64,000 nucleotides of DNA from Gymnopus androsaceus JB14 (GCA_009733575.1 ML769522.1:1-64000); one strand, 5' to 3'. Positions 36,892 through 48,542 are shown, counted from the first letter of the stretch. The notes: generated by a model not told the origin, from the sequence alone. Made by a program: numbers and translations.

Positions 36892-38677
36892 CTATACAAC
36901 TTCAGTGAAGTTCGCGGGAAAGATTCCAGCGCGATTCCCAACCTTCCCCGTCCACCAGTCATCGGTACTTTCGCTCTTCTGAGTTACCACTATCACTTCG
37001 CCTTTCTTGAACGATAAATCACCCCGCTAGAGAGCGAGAGAACATACTTGAGCACAGAGTTAGAGAAAGAAAACAAAACACACCTCCACCCCATTAAAAT
37101 CATACAACGCAATCGCACGCGCAACTCCTTCATGAGGCAACAAAGGCTTCGTGAGCTCAGGCTTAGGTTTTATATACTGTTGCTGAGCACTACTAGCCTG
37201 CCGCATTGTTGGAGATGATGACGAGGAGATGGACGCAGATGCCATCGCCGAGGAGAGATCCGAGGATGTACTCGAGTTGGAAAAGGGATTAAATGACTGA
37301 CGGACGAACATTAGATGAGAACGGCGAAGCCATGCTCATAGATCGACCATGTGCAGATGCAGGGGAAGACAAGTCTCCAAGGGAATCGAAAGGATCATTC
37401 GAGGTCTTTCTGGGAGTGTAGGAGCTCATTCGATTAGACCTCTTTCTTTGGAGATCCTCATCCGGAATATAATCAGACTCGAAACGAGTACCGAAATTCG
37501 AAGTAGCAAAATCGTCTGCCTCGTTCCTGGGTATACTCACCGACAACGGTCTCGAATTCGACCTCGTGGCATTCGTTCCGCGGTGAAGACTTGAAAGGCT
37601 ATCGTTCTCGGAGCTAGCATTATTAAAGTATCGAGCCCGAATTCTTAGGCTCGCCCCACGAGGCTGGGGGGAACGGAGACTTGTCTCCCTTCTTTGATTT
37701 TTTCAAAGAAGGAGCCATCTCCGCTCCGGGACTAGCTAGTCCTCCAAACGCATAACCTGTATCCCCTTCTCTACTGTCATTGATCCACTGTCGAGTACCC
37801 GGCATACCAGTGCAAGACTCGAGAGCCTGAACAAGCGTGGACGCCCAAGGAGGTGATTCAATCGATCCACTGAGAAGTAACTTTGCAGTAACTGCATCGT
37901 CCTTATATGCTTGAGCGTTTGCATCCTGGCGTTCGACGATAACCGATCCTTCGATGGAGATACCACCGAAAAGACCTCGAGTCTTGGAGTAACTGTACAT
38001 TGCAGCGACCTTGCCACTGCTGTTCAGAGATCCAGAGGCTTCACCATTTCGACCAAGTGGACCGACAGCAATACTAGCATTACCACCGAGAGTGAGAGAT
38101 CCTGCGGCCATGAATGATTTCTTGAATAATAGTTTCAGGCTTGGCATATAACAACACAAAGATGATCAACTCACAATGGCCTGCTCAAAACGTCAGCCTC
38201 GCACAAAGGAGCAACAGAAACATCACTCACAGATCTTGAATTAAGAACAACCAAAAAGTCGGTCATTTCTGCACCCAACTGACCACCCACGCCCAATCCA
38301 GCCGTTCCAATGGCACTTGGAGCAGACCACGCTAAAAAAATAATTTCAGCTTGAATTATCACTATACACAGCGAACGAGTGAGACTCACATCCATCAGGC
38401 AGCTTGGCAATAACCACTCCACTTCCCGCTCTAGCACTAAACAAAAATCCAGCCTTGAATATCGTGAAAATCGCAAATCCCTTTTGCATTTTCTAGTACG
38501 TGGCGAGGTATAACACCATCTAGACCATTGTTTCCGCTGTCAACAAACGATCGCACTGGGAGATGTGAGCTATATGTACATCCAGAGATACTTGATTGGG
38601 ACTTGGAACTCACGAATTTTGGCCGCCTTGATACATTCTTTGGGAAGGGGCTGAGGTAAGGGACTGTTAAGTTTCAT
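36892..38677 (-). CDS. LSB3: SYLF + SH3 actin-patch protein (LSB3/YSC84-like)
   Basis: Starts MKLNSPLPQPLPKECIKAAK. The SYLF domain continues with LRSFVDSGNNGLDGVIP, then GSGVVIAKLPDG, WSAPSAIGTAGLGVGGQLG, FLVVLNSRSAIKSFM and GSLTLGGNASIAVGPLGRN. A Ser-rich linker leads to a C-terminal SH3 domain (ARAIALYDFNGVE, GDLSFKKGEVI, DDWWTGKVGN, RAGIFPANFTEVV). The family binds phosphoinositides and actin at endocytic patches. The AI of NSRSAIKSF is encoded by a 6-nt exon (38175-38180). An extra G in AAAAGGGATTT near 38482 breaks the frame inside the conserved ENAKGFAIF motif. Near 37640 the frame either shifts by one base or uses a 46-nt intron. Both breaks affect universally conserved parts, so a base-calling error is likelier than loss of function. 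Confidence 0.85.
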
Positions 38678-39091
38678 CAATGTTGGTCAAGAAGAGTGGG
38701 AGGAGAAGCCGTTCGCCGCAGTGAGTCTCGCTAAATACACTATCGGCTTGATTGATAGGCGCTCATTGCGTCATGACCATTTTCTCCGAGCCGTCTTCCG
38801 AACTTTCCGAGGAGCTAAAGTCGACGTTCAAGACTTGTTACAGCAGTGGATTGGTTGGATTATAATAAAGCAACTGTAGTAGATCGTGAGCAGAACAACG
38901 AAAGTGGCATAATAATAATATATCAACGAAGGTGAGTACAAAAATGGGAATTTTGTCCGTAAGTAGGAACGAAAAGATACATGCATTCATTCAAGCAACC
39001 GCACCCCCAGCCTGGAAAAAATAAAACAGGAAAACATCCATGTCTAGTAAGTAAGCAAGCAAGCAGATAAAAATTCAAACCACAACTAGGA

Positions 39092-41087
39092 CTATGACGG
39101 AGGCGGTTGCGGCAGCCGCTGTCTAGCTTTCTGCGGTGTCGCTTGTGGTCTTCTTGAAGGGAACAAGGCAGATGGAGGTCCGTTGGTCGCCGCGTTGTCA
39201 CTATTGCTTAACGCAGAGTCACTACCACTCTGAGTATCACTTCGACTCCGAGTCGTTCTGCCCCCTGTAGCCACAGCACTTCCCCCATCGATATACCGAG
39301 GGGGTAATTCCACCACTTCCGTACCATCTTCGTGATACACGGTTACTGGAGCTCGTCCACCGTCGTGATGAACGACATAGACAGATCGCGATTTGCTGGG
39401 GTCGGTTGTAGAGGAGCCTTGCTGATCCCGCCCAGTATCTCCTTCCCCGGGCATGACGAATGGTTCCACTTGGTATTCAGTGGAGGACGGACTACGATTT
39501 GACGAGTATGATTCCAAAAGTCGGCCGCCAACTGGGGCACGGTATGAGGTGTCGAATGGGGTGACGGTGGGAGATCCACCCGGGGAAGCAGTATCGAGAC
39601 CGAGATATGATGTTTTTTTGCTCGATTGCATGCGTTTCCGGAAGAGGAGGAAAGCAATCACCCCTCCTACCAATGATCCCACTAACAGACCTCCTACTCC
39701 AGCTCCAGCCACAGCACCACCAGAGATCCCACTTGAACTTGAAGCATTACCCGTACTACCGCTACCGCTAAATAACGCAAGGCAATGCATGTCATCCATT
39801 CAGTTCGGTTATTTTTCAAAACAAAACTGCCTCACCTTACTAAACACGAGTTATTACCCTCCCCAGAGTGTAACGGCCCGTACGACCAGTAATTTCCAGC
39901 CGAATCTGCGACGCTGATAAAGAAGGGAGCGCCCCATGTTAATTCGACCTCCCAAGTCATGGTAGAAGCGGAGCTAGAAGTGATGTTCCAAGGAGGGTGG
40001 AGAGCTGGAGCAATCTAGAACGCTTCTTCAAAAAGACAGATCTGAAAGTCGGGTGGAGACGGCTTACGGTGAATGTATAAGGGCCTACAAGGATGGTAAG
40101 GAATACTTTTCGTAAAGCAAGCCAAAACAAGAGCTCACCGGTGCCATTTTTCGGGGTAACCGAAATATCCGTACATGAATCAATCCACCCATACTGAGAG
40201 AGAGCGCCATTGGAAACCTCCGCATCAACATCTAACGGTCCCAGTGGAAAAGTAATAGAGGAATTCGAACAACTGAGGCTTGAGGTTGATGAATTGGCAA
40301 TCACTGTGTAGATCCCTTGACAGCCTCCCGTATTTCCTTGACTATCGAACTACCGGATGGGAAGGATATCAGTGTGATAGGCAAAAGAAGCATCGAATGT
40401 ATTCACCATGCATATTTGATACTATCAAACGAAGAATGATCAGCGTGGATGTCTTTTAGGAGTCAAAAAGCGCGTACAAGAGTGCCAACGCCGAAAGGAA
40501 TTGCAAAGTCCTGAGCAGAGAAAATGAGGTGTATACGAATAGTACGCGCATTAGGACATACGAAATTGAGATTGCTCCCTGCAGCGACAATAAAAGGGAA
40601 AACGTATGCACTGTGGAATTGGAATGCTCAGTACGAATCGAGGAATAGGTAAGTGAACTGACGAGGTGTAAATTTGCAGATAATACGGAGCGACTGGATT
40701 CGGTCTTGAAAACATGATGGATATGAGCAAAACAGAAATTCAAAAGCCAGCGAATAACGTACCCAGTACTCGTCCCTCTCGACCACGCAATGTTCAACGT
40801 CTGACATTGAGCTAAAACGCGGGGTTTGATTCTAGATTCGACTAAACAGTGCTAGAAGCTCACTGGTGACGGGAACTGGGACTGCTAGATTAGAGTCCCA
40901 GCTGAACGAAAACGACTAAGCTAATATCAGTACTCATTTCTGCAAAAAAAAAAAAAGGGAGTTCATTCAATCGCACCTGCTCCAAAAAATCCGACGGACC
41001 CGACTGTGAATCTGCTTGTACAGTCCAAGAAAGCCAGCAAACGAGCAGGCTCGCGACAAAGGCCCGGGGAAAGGCAAGTACTGCCAT
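39092..41087 (-). CDS. Single-pass membrane protein with secreted N-terminal region
   Basis: MAVLAFPRAFVASLLVCWLSWTVQA is a signal peptide. The ectodomain spans several exons with Cys and Thr/Ser-rich sequence (SLSCSNSSITFPLGPLDV, WIDSCTDISV, FFISVADSAGNYWSYGP). One strong transmembrane segment (GGAVAGAGVGGLLVGSLVGG... then IAFLLFRKR) is preceded by a GSGSTGNASSSS stretch. A ~190-residue cytosolic tail is rich in Ser, Pro and Gly and ends RQRLPQPPPS. The pattern is that of Agaricomycete Mid2/Wsc-like or axial-type surface proteins. No catalytic domain seen. Role as a cell-wall sensor is only inferred from layout. Confidence 0.7.
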
Positions 41088-41553
41088 AGATGAAAGCGAA
41101 GAAGAAAGATAGGACTAATAGTGATTGAAAAAGTTTGAGGCGGTGAATTTGAATTTCCAGGGGCAAAAACCCAAGCCAACCGTTTCACCGTTTCGCCCGC
41201 AAGTGAAACCGAATAAGAGTTGTCAATGTTGGGGTTTAAGAGAACATAAGAACGGGAAGGGCTGGTTACTAGTATTATACAGCACTGACAGAAAACAGCG
41301 GGTGCCGACATCTTCGGTAACGTACTAGCACAAATTACATTGCACACGGCGCGTTCAATCGCTCTCGAGACCTTTCCTTGATTTGGTCGCGGAACAAATT
41401 ACCTATCCTCTGAAGCAAGTCTGAGGATGAAATATTTATTGCATATCGCTATACGTCTGAATCCTCTGCCCTAGGAACAAGGAAAAGTATAGCCATTTCA
41501 CGCGGCTGCCACAAACAATGCACTTTCCGAGCCGTTCGACTCGCGAAACCTTG

Positions 41554-43242
41554 CTATCTATAAACAGCTGCACAAGGAACACCAATAGCACAAGGCTTCC
41601 AGCACGAATTATCCAGTATACGCCAGCCCGGTGTAACATCCACCATAGCCTCTTCTTCAACTGCACCACCTGTCGGTAACGACTCATTCTCCGTCACTAC
41701 CGAGAGCAAGACGTTCAGCCGATCAGTCATCACCGAAATGTCTTGCGCAGTCCAGTTCTACATATCAAGAGTAATAAGATAGATGCTCCGCTTGATGGTA
41801 TGTATATACGAAAGGGACGAACTAGGGATGATATTTGCGCTGTTGGCTGTAACGCAGCAAGTGCCGAGCTCAGTTGAGGAGAGCCTGCGCAAAGCGCTGA
41901 GAGGAGTGCGTTGAGACTGTTATAAACTAGGTCAGGCTAAAAGGGAAGAAGGGGAAGAGAAGAAACACACTTGTTCTTTACATGAATCAAATGTTCAGAG
42001 CCAGGTCTCAAAGCAGTAAGCAACGAAGCCACTACATCAGACCGTACATCTTCATCTGACTCTGAATCCCATTTATCAATCACCCAGAAAATCCACCGCG
42101 ATAAACACATATCGTAGGAGGGATCCGGAGACACGTTATTTTGAACGACCTTTGCAGACGTCGCCAATAAATGAGAAAGTGTTCGGTTTGCCAGAATACT
42201 TGGGAAAGACGGATGAAGAGCTTGAACATTCGCAAGAAGAGGTGTCCATATCTGTACCGAAGCTTTAGGTGGACAAAACGAGTCGGTTGGACAGACTCGT
42301 TTCCTATAGCAAGATTAGTCTCGTCAAACGAAATTCAAAAACTCTTGTTCCTACTTTTTAGATAACGGTACCAAACCTCCCTTCTCTATCAAAACATCCG
42401 AAAACACTTCCAATGCCCAACGTTCTCTGGCCTCACGCCGAGATTCATCATCATCTCCTTGATCCCAGCCTAGTTCTCCGCTAGCGACGTTCGCTGCCAC
42501 TGTTGCTTCTGCGATCCACTTTTCAACAACCTTGAACACGTTGTTTATCTCCTGTTTATACTGCTTGTTCAAAGAGGCATCTCGTGTGGTGAGTTTGAGG
42601 AGACTCTTGTATTCTTTCAAGATTGGCTCGAGAGGCCTTAGAGGTGCAGCTTCGGGTTGAGGAGCGGTGGAGGGATCAAGGGTGGGAAGCCAGTAATTAT
42701 GAAGTAGCCAAGACATCGACTGAGAAGTCCAATTCAGTAAACAACTTGTAAACGAAGAACAGGAATATCACTTACTTGACGAGCAGCCTCCCGGAGAACC
42801 TCAAGACTCGGAAGATCTTCATGAGTAGCAGCATGCCTAAGCTCAACCAGCCACGGCGGCAACCCAAGTTGAGCAGCAATCGCCGCAATAGACCTCGCAT
42901 AAACACCAAACTGCAAAGGATCCACAAGACCATTCACAAGTCGAATAACAGCAGCTGCATAACTCTGTCGTAAAACCAAACTCGACGTATTCGAGCAATT
43001 ATCTTGATTGATGACCACTAGAATACTAAGTGTAGATTCGATAGCATGAGGAAGGGATGTAATGGCTTTCCAGGCTGCAAGCTGAGTGAAAAATGAGCAA
43101 CTCGTTGAGAGAAATGAGGACTGTGTACCCTGTTTATCGCGAATGTTTTGGACTCCGAGTCGTTTTCATCGGCAAATATGGCTGCACAGACTTGATCGAG
43201 CTCTGTAATAGAAGCCCATGGTACTCGTCGAGGTAGTTTCAT
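41554..43242 (-). CDS. LAS1: LAS1 pre-rRNA-processing nuclease
   Basis: MKLPRRVPWASITELDQV at 43242 matches the Las1 start (VPW...E...V). LAAWKAITSLPHAIESTLSI, YAAAVIRLVNGLVDP and the HEPN catalytic region LPPWLVELRHAATHEDLPSL (R-x-x-x-T-H motif intact) follow. Next is WLLHNYWL, and the C-terminus ends WKPCAIGVPCAAVYR, recalling the usual WxPCPIG end. Las1 cleaves ITS2 in the 27S pre-rRNA together with Grc3. About six introns. At exon 1 the donor must follow AACAGG (about 43131) to keep the frame. A scrap of exon 1 is repeated at 58.5 kb. Confidence 0.85.
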
Positions 43243-43822
43243 CGAACGAAAGAAGTTTTCAAGGAGTATCGGCCTCTGGCGGTCCGCGGAACATCCCGGA
43301 CCGATTACTTCAAGCTTAAGCGGCAGGTTTCCCCGGAAAATACCGCACTGAGGTAAGTAAACTTCATCTTATGAGCACATGAAAATCAAGCTTCACAAGC
43401 TTTTATTGTGAATCCAATTTTCATGCAGTGCTTGAGAAGTACAGTCGAACAGCTCATATTGCATACAGTTGGGACTGCAATATTCTTATGCATTGTGAGA
43501 TTTATGCAACTTGAAAACAGTAAATATAATAATAATAATAATAAATTTCAAAAAAAATACATTCATCAGCAAAGCCTGAGATTAGCTAAACCTTCACAAA
43601 AAAGTCCTCCATTGTTGCCTGCTTGGATTTACTACCTGCAAGCTTCTTAACTTGTCCATGGAACCTCCACAAGTGGCTCATGAGCTCCATGGCCTCTTCA
43701 GCAACTCCAGTATCATCAATATTCCCAGTCATGCATTGACTTTCAAGTGTCATGTTTCCATCAGCTGCTTCAGACTGACTTCCAGCATGGCTTCATCATG
43801 TGAAAAAGCTAAAGCCTAATTT
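43243..43822. other. Intergenic, LAS1 upstream region
   Basis: No gene seen. AT-rich sequence with an (AAT)n run near 43525-43545. It marks the change from compact genes to the repeat-rich block. Confidence 0.4.
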
Positions 43823-43915
43823 TGCTCATAAAATCATTGCAGGCCACTCATTGCATTCGTAAAATTGTTGTAGGCCACTTATTATGCTCATAGAATGATT
43901 GCAGGCTGTTCATTA
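43823..43915 (+). repeat. Three tandem ~31-bp degenerate units
   Basis: Units resembling GCTCATAAAATCATTGCAGG then CCACTCATT follow each other three times (starts about 43824, 43853 and 43884). Differences are spread evenly, so it is an old duplication. Confidence 0.55.
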
Positions 43916-44057
43916 CTCATTGGGGTTGATCAATCCACCACTGTAAGCAGTTCTAATCACTCCGCAGGATCAATTATAAATGGCCGAAATTTATTCCAAA
44001 AAAGATGAAGTAAATGATGATAAATTTTGCCAAAGATTTCACTTGAAACAGATCATA

Positions 44058-44865
44058 TATTGTGCCCGGAATACTGTACCGTTTCAACCAAAAGTTCATG
44101 GTATGTGACCCGTGACATGCCCTGTTCAGAATTTTTGGTGTTCACAGATGGAAGTGAGCTGTGACATAGTTGTGAACAGTTCATTTGTGGGGTGTAGGGG
44201 TTCACTGAACCACTGCATGAGTGCCCAGTAACTTGCTACCTAAGACTTACCTTAGTATTTTTGGAGTCATTTCTGGCTTGTTTGCAGGTAGACAGAGAAA
44301 AATTTGAATTTCCCCAGCATTTTGGACCATTTTTGAGGATTTCTTTTTCTGTTTTGGTTGTCACAGTGTTCACAACCCAGAATGACCAGTGACAGCCTGC
44401 TGTGAACTGTTCAATTTGGATCAATGTGACCCGTGACTGAACTTTTGGTCGAAATGGTACAGTATGGTTAGAATAATATAATCTTTTTTGTATATAATCC
44501 CGGCCAAAAAAGTTTGTGGGAATTAGTCAGTATTTCAATAGGAAGACAAAATCAATTTCGCCTGGTAAATTGTTACAATTCCGCCCGGAAAAGGAATCAG
44601 GATGAAAGACCTTTACTGCTGCTAAAAGACCATCTTTTGCACCCAGGAAAGGTCCTGTAGTCTTTGATCTTTCACACATGTAATTCACTAACTTTTGGAC
44701 CATCAAACACATGGTACCCAGTTACTGCCCATTGACTATTTGGCAACTGCCCAGTTGCCTGGGTTCAGATGGTCAATGACAATTGATTGTTTGACATTGT
44801 GGCCTGAGTTATGCTTACAAAGCACCGGGTCCTCAAAGCTTAGTAAGCCTATATTTCGAAATTTC
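44058..44865 (+). repeat. Left arm of a large inverted repeat
   Basis: Apart from the inserted MITE (44074-44462), this stretch is the near-perfect reverse complement of 45971-46403. Both read through TATGGTTAGAATAATATAAT, the run around TGCACCCAGGAAAGGTCC and TTTGGCAACTGCCCAGTTGC. The inner end diverges after GCTTAGTAAGCC. The two arms are separated by ~1.1 kb that contains a second MITE. Confidence 0.8.
44074..44462 (+). mobile_element. MITE with TA target duplication (family 1)
   Basis: Inverted ends: left CTGTACCGTTTCAACCAAAA, right (reverse complement) CTGTACCATTTCGACCAAAA. They are flanked by TA on both sides (44072-44073 and 44463-44464). Length 389 bp with no coding capacity. The opposite arm of the surrounding inverted repeat carries the uninterrupted site with a single TA at 46388-46389, which fixes both ends exactly. 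TA duplication and terminal repeats suggest a Tc1/mariner-type source transposase acting from elsewhere. Confidence 0.85.
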
Positions 44866-44912
44866 AGTCCTGAACAGTAGATAAATATACTTATCAGAAG
44901 CTACCATAACTA

Positions 44913-45611
44913 CAGTATTTAACCACTCCTTTGTACACCAAATCTGTATTTTGCTCACTGTGCATAAACTACCAAGCTTGGTACTCTACTGAGTTTCCCA
45001 TTAAAAAGCTGGATATCAGAAGGGGTAAATCCCAAAATTGCATTCAATTTGGTGGAGAAATGGATGTGCTGTGGCAGGATTGTTCTTGGATATGCAAAAT
45101 GGTCAAAACCACTCCTTTGTACACCCCATTCTGCATGCGGTTCTGGCATCTTTTGAGGTGCGCTCTGTGCCTGAAATGATATTTTTACAGTGCATCTATC
45201 TGAATGACACTTATCCTGGGCCCCGGGACCTCCATAATATCACATATGACACTCAATGAACACATTCCTTATTCTCATCAAAACTATAAAAATTGAATTT
45301 CTCCTCAAGTATTGGTGTCAAGTACCAACATATGGATATCTACATGATTGTAAAGCTCATCCGCATCTACTGACAATAAAATGATACCATGAAAAAAATC
45401 ATTGATTGCATGATAACTGATTTTCTTTTTTGGCTTCCTATAAAATCTATACCAATCTGTCTACCCTGAGAGGGCATACATGAAGATGTACATAGTTGAG
45501 TGTGTTGGACCTTGATAGAGCCCATATCTTAAATTTGAACACCATTTGTACTTACCCCAATGCATCCTGACTTTGGAAAATGTCACGGTACAAAGGAGTG
45601 GTTAAATACTG
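44913..45611 (+). mobile_element. MITE-like element with TA target duplication (family 2)
   Basis: Perfect inverted ends, CAGTATTTAACCACTCCTTT followed by GTAC, at 44913 and at 45611 in reverse. TA flanks both sides. Length 699 bp, AT-rich, no long frame. An internal copy of the end sequence (ACCACTCCTTTGTACACC) lies near 45109-45126. It sits in the spacer of the large inverted repeat. Confidence 0.75.
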
Positions 45612-45613
45612 TA

Positions 45614-45970
45614 TATTTACCAATAATTATTGGATAATTATGCTTTAGCCAGAGGCTAAAATCCATGTTCCCACCTAAAACATTGATTCAGCAGGTCTTC
45701 ATGTGTCACCTTATATGATTACTTTCACTCTTATTGTGAAGTAAAGTATTCAATCCACATCGAGACTAATTCTAAACTCAGTTGAAAACTTCTGATTTTG
45801 GAAATATGCAAAAAATGCGAAATTCAAAAGGTCTGAATTAGCCCATTGGAATTTATTCTATGCTTTTCTTTGAGAAAGTGTATTTCTCATATGTAAGCAT
45901 TGAAATAATCTAATTCCTGCAATGTTTTACTAAGGCTGAAAAGCATAGTTATTGGTGATCACAGTGTGTA
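45614..45970. other. Inverted-repeat spacer, no gene seen
   Basis: AT-rich sequence between the second MITE and the right arm of the inverted repeat. No motif recognised. Confidence 0.4.
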
Positions 45971-46403
45971 TGAAAGTTCGAAGTATGGGCTTACTAAGCT
46001 TCGAGAACCCGGTGCTTTGTAAGCATAACTCGGGCCACAATGTCAAACAATCAATTGTCATTGACCATCTGATAATTGACCATCTGAACCCAGGCAACTG
46101 GGCAGTTGCCAAATAGTCAATGGGCAGTAACTGGGTACCACATGTTTGATGGCATAAAAGTTAGTGAATTACGTGTGTGAAAGATCAAAGACTACAGGAC
46201 CTTTCCTGGGTGCAAAAGATGGTCTTTTAGCAGTGGTAAAGGTCTTTCATCCTGATTCCTTTTCCGGGCGGAATTGTAACAATTTATCAGGCAAAATAGA
46301 TTTTGTCTTCCTATTGAAGTACTGACTAATTCCCACAAACTTTTTCAGCTGGGATTATATACAAAAAAGATTATATTATTCTAACCATATTCCAGGCACA
46401 ATA
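45971..46403 (-). repeat. Right arm of the large inverted repeat (MITE-free)
   Basis: Reverse complement of 44058-44865 without the MITE. Both arms contain the same open stretch with residues such as CERSKTTGPFLGAKDGLLA and FHPDSFSGRNCNN ending in KY-stop (44527-44712 on minus; about 46158-46326 on plus). Confidence 0.8.
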
Positions 46404-46559
46404 CAGTATCTATCATCTTCAATCTTCTTTCCACACTGGTTTTCTGCACAGATGTCAGCTCCCAAGTTAACTGCTGCTTTCTCAGTGGGAGTACATTTCC
46501 TCTTTGATGTTTGAATTGCTGGTCCAGGTGAGTTCTGGTGATTCTAGGTTTCATTTTCT

Positions 46560-46860
46560 GGGTTATCAAGAGCTTTTTCTACAGTGTTTGCACCCTGGCT
46601 AGTGTTTGAGGCTCCCCAAGCCCAGTCCTCTGGCACAAAAGATGTATTTTCAGCCCAAATATCTCCCAAAAGCTTGAAGCTGATCACCCACCTTCTCAAA
46701 TTGGGTTTTGGCATCTGTGAGAAGTGATTGAGCCCCAGAATAGTCATCTTGCATGCCACAAATATTGCCCAGACTTTGAACACACTGGGCAGCTCCAAGC
46801 TGATCACCAACCTTCCCAAATTGGGTTTTGGCCTCTGTGAGAAGTGATTTACTATTCGGG
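46560..46860 (-). pseudogene. Fragment of a TPR-repeat gene
   Basis: Reads as two 40-residue TPR units of the NLR family described at 52.9-56.9 kb (LLTEAKTQFGKVGDQLGAAQ, LGNICGMQDDYSGAQSLL), then leaves the repeat into unrelated sequence after about 46680. It abuts a copy facing the other way, so an inversion breakpoint lies near 46860. Confidence 0.6.
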
Positions 46861-48542
46861 AGGATCTACAAACCAAATATCCCACTCAAGAGATCCACTT
46901 GGGCCAAATGGGCAGATACTATGCGAGGCTATTAAGGGATCATTCCTCCTGGACAGAGCCAGGATGTGATTGAAGTCCACAGCAGCAATATTACAGAGGT
47001 TTTTGGAACACTATTACAAAATTCAACTCCATAAAGAGTATCTGGATGCACTTTATGACTTTGCACAATATGGCAGATTCTCCCAATGAGTCTTCAATTA
47101 ATTGATGTTGCACTTGCTCAAACATGGGATGAGAACTACAAGGAAGAAATAAAGCTGAGATTTGCAAAGAATAAGAGATTATCTGGATGGGATATTATAA
47201 AAGGCAAGGGCAGAAATTGAAACCATCCAACTAAAACTCAAAGTTTGAACATTCATGAGCATGAAGAAAGCAAAGTCAACAATACTGCAAGATGTCTTCA
47301 AAGCTGAGTGATATTTGTGGAATACAAGGTGAATATTCTGAGGCTAAATCACTGTCATAGAGGCAAAAACCCAATTTGAGAAGGTTGGTCATCAGCTTGG
47401 AGCTGCCCAGTGTATTCAAAGTCTGGGCAATATTTGCAGAATGCAAAATGAATATTCTGAGGGTAAATCACTTCTCACAGAGGCCAAAACCCAATTTGAG
47501 AAGGTTGGTCATCAGCTTGGAGCTGCCCAGTGTATTCAAAGTCTGGGTGATATTTGCACAATGCAAAATGAATATTCTGAGGGTAAATCACTTCTCACAG
47601 AGGCCAAAACCCAATTTGAGAAGGTTGGTGATCAGCTTGGAGCTGCCCAGTGTATTCGAAGTCTGGGCAATATTTTGCACAATGCAAAATGAATATTCTG
47701 AGGGTAAATCACTTCTCACAGAAGCCAAAACCCAATTTGAGAAGGTTGGTCATCAGCTTGGAGCTGCCCAGTGTATTCAAAGTCTGGGCAATATTTGCAG
47801 AATGCAAAATGAATATTCTGAGGGTAAATCACTTCTCACAGAGGCCAAAACCCAATTTGAGAAGGTTGGTCATCACTTGGAGCTGCCCAGTGTATTCAAA
47901 GTCTGGGCAATATTTGCAGAATGCAAAATGAATATTCTGAGGGTAAATCACTTCTCACAGAGGCCAAAACCCAATTTGAGAAGGTTGGTGATCAGCTTGG
48001 AGCTGCCCAGTGTATTCAAAGTCTGGGTGATATTTGCACAATGCAAAATGAATATTCTGAGGGTAAATCACTTCTCACAGAGGCCAAAACCCAATTTGAG
48101 AAGGTTGGTCATCAGCTTGGAGCTGCCCAGTGTATTCAAAGTCTGGGTGATATTTGCACAATGCAAAATGAATATTCTGAGGGTAAATCACTTCTCACAG
48201 AGGCCAAAACCCAATTTGAGAAGGTTGGTCATCAGCTTGGAGCTGCCCAGTGTATTCAAAGTCTGGGTGATATTTGCAGAATGCAAAATGAATATTCTGA
48301 GGCTAAATCACTTCTCACAGAGGCCAAAACCCAATTTGAGAAGGTTGGTGATCAGCTTGGAGCTGCCCAGTGTATTCAAAGTCTGGGTGATATTTGCACA
48401 ATGCAAGATGAATATTCTGAGGGTAAATCACTTCTCACAGAGGCAAAAACCCAATTTGAGAAGGTTGGTGATCAGCTTGGAGCTGCCCAGTGTATTCAAA
48501 GTCTGGGTGATATTTGCACATGCAAGATGAATATTCTGAGGG
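46861..48542 (+). pseudogene. Second NB-ARC/TPR gene copy, 5'-truncated and frame-broken, ending at an assembly gap
   Basis: Begins within the linker between NB-ARC and TPRs (PIREDLQTKYPTQEIHLGQM, matching the intact linker at about 55.7 kb). It has many stops and lost bases through 47330. About ten 120-bp TPR units follow, typically HQLGAAQCIQSLGDIC / QNEYSEGKSLLTEAKTQFEK, with an extra T near 47673 and a missing pair near 47874 that break the frame. Units carry His/Asp at position 1 and SEGK, unlike the minus-strand copy. The array runs into the 25-N gap at 48543. No NB-ARC P-loop is present here. Confidence 0.75.

Noticed and set aside
37620..37670. Certain frameshift in LSB3 near 37640
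   Set aside because: A 46-nt GT...TAG intron (GTGGGG...GCTAG) would restore the frame, so this break is not counted as certain.
47376..48530. Long 384-codon frame (…LNHFSQRPKPNLRRL… type) in the plus-strand repeat array
   Set aside because: It is a shifted frame of the 120-bp TPR unit, open only because the unit length is a multiple of three. The TPR frame is the coding one.
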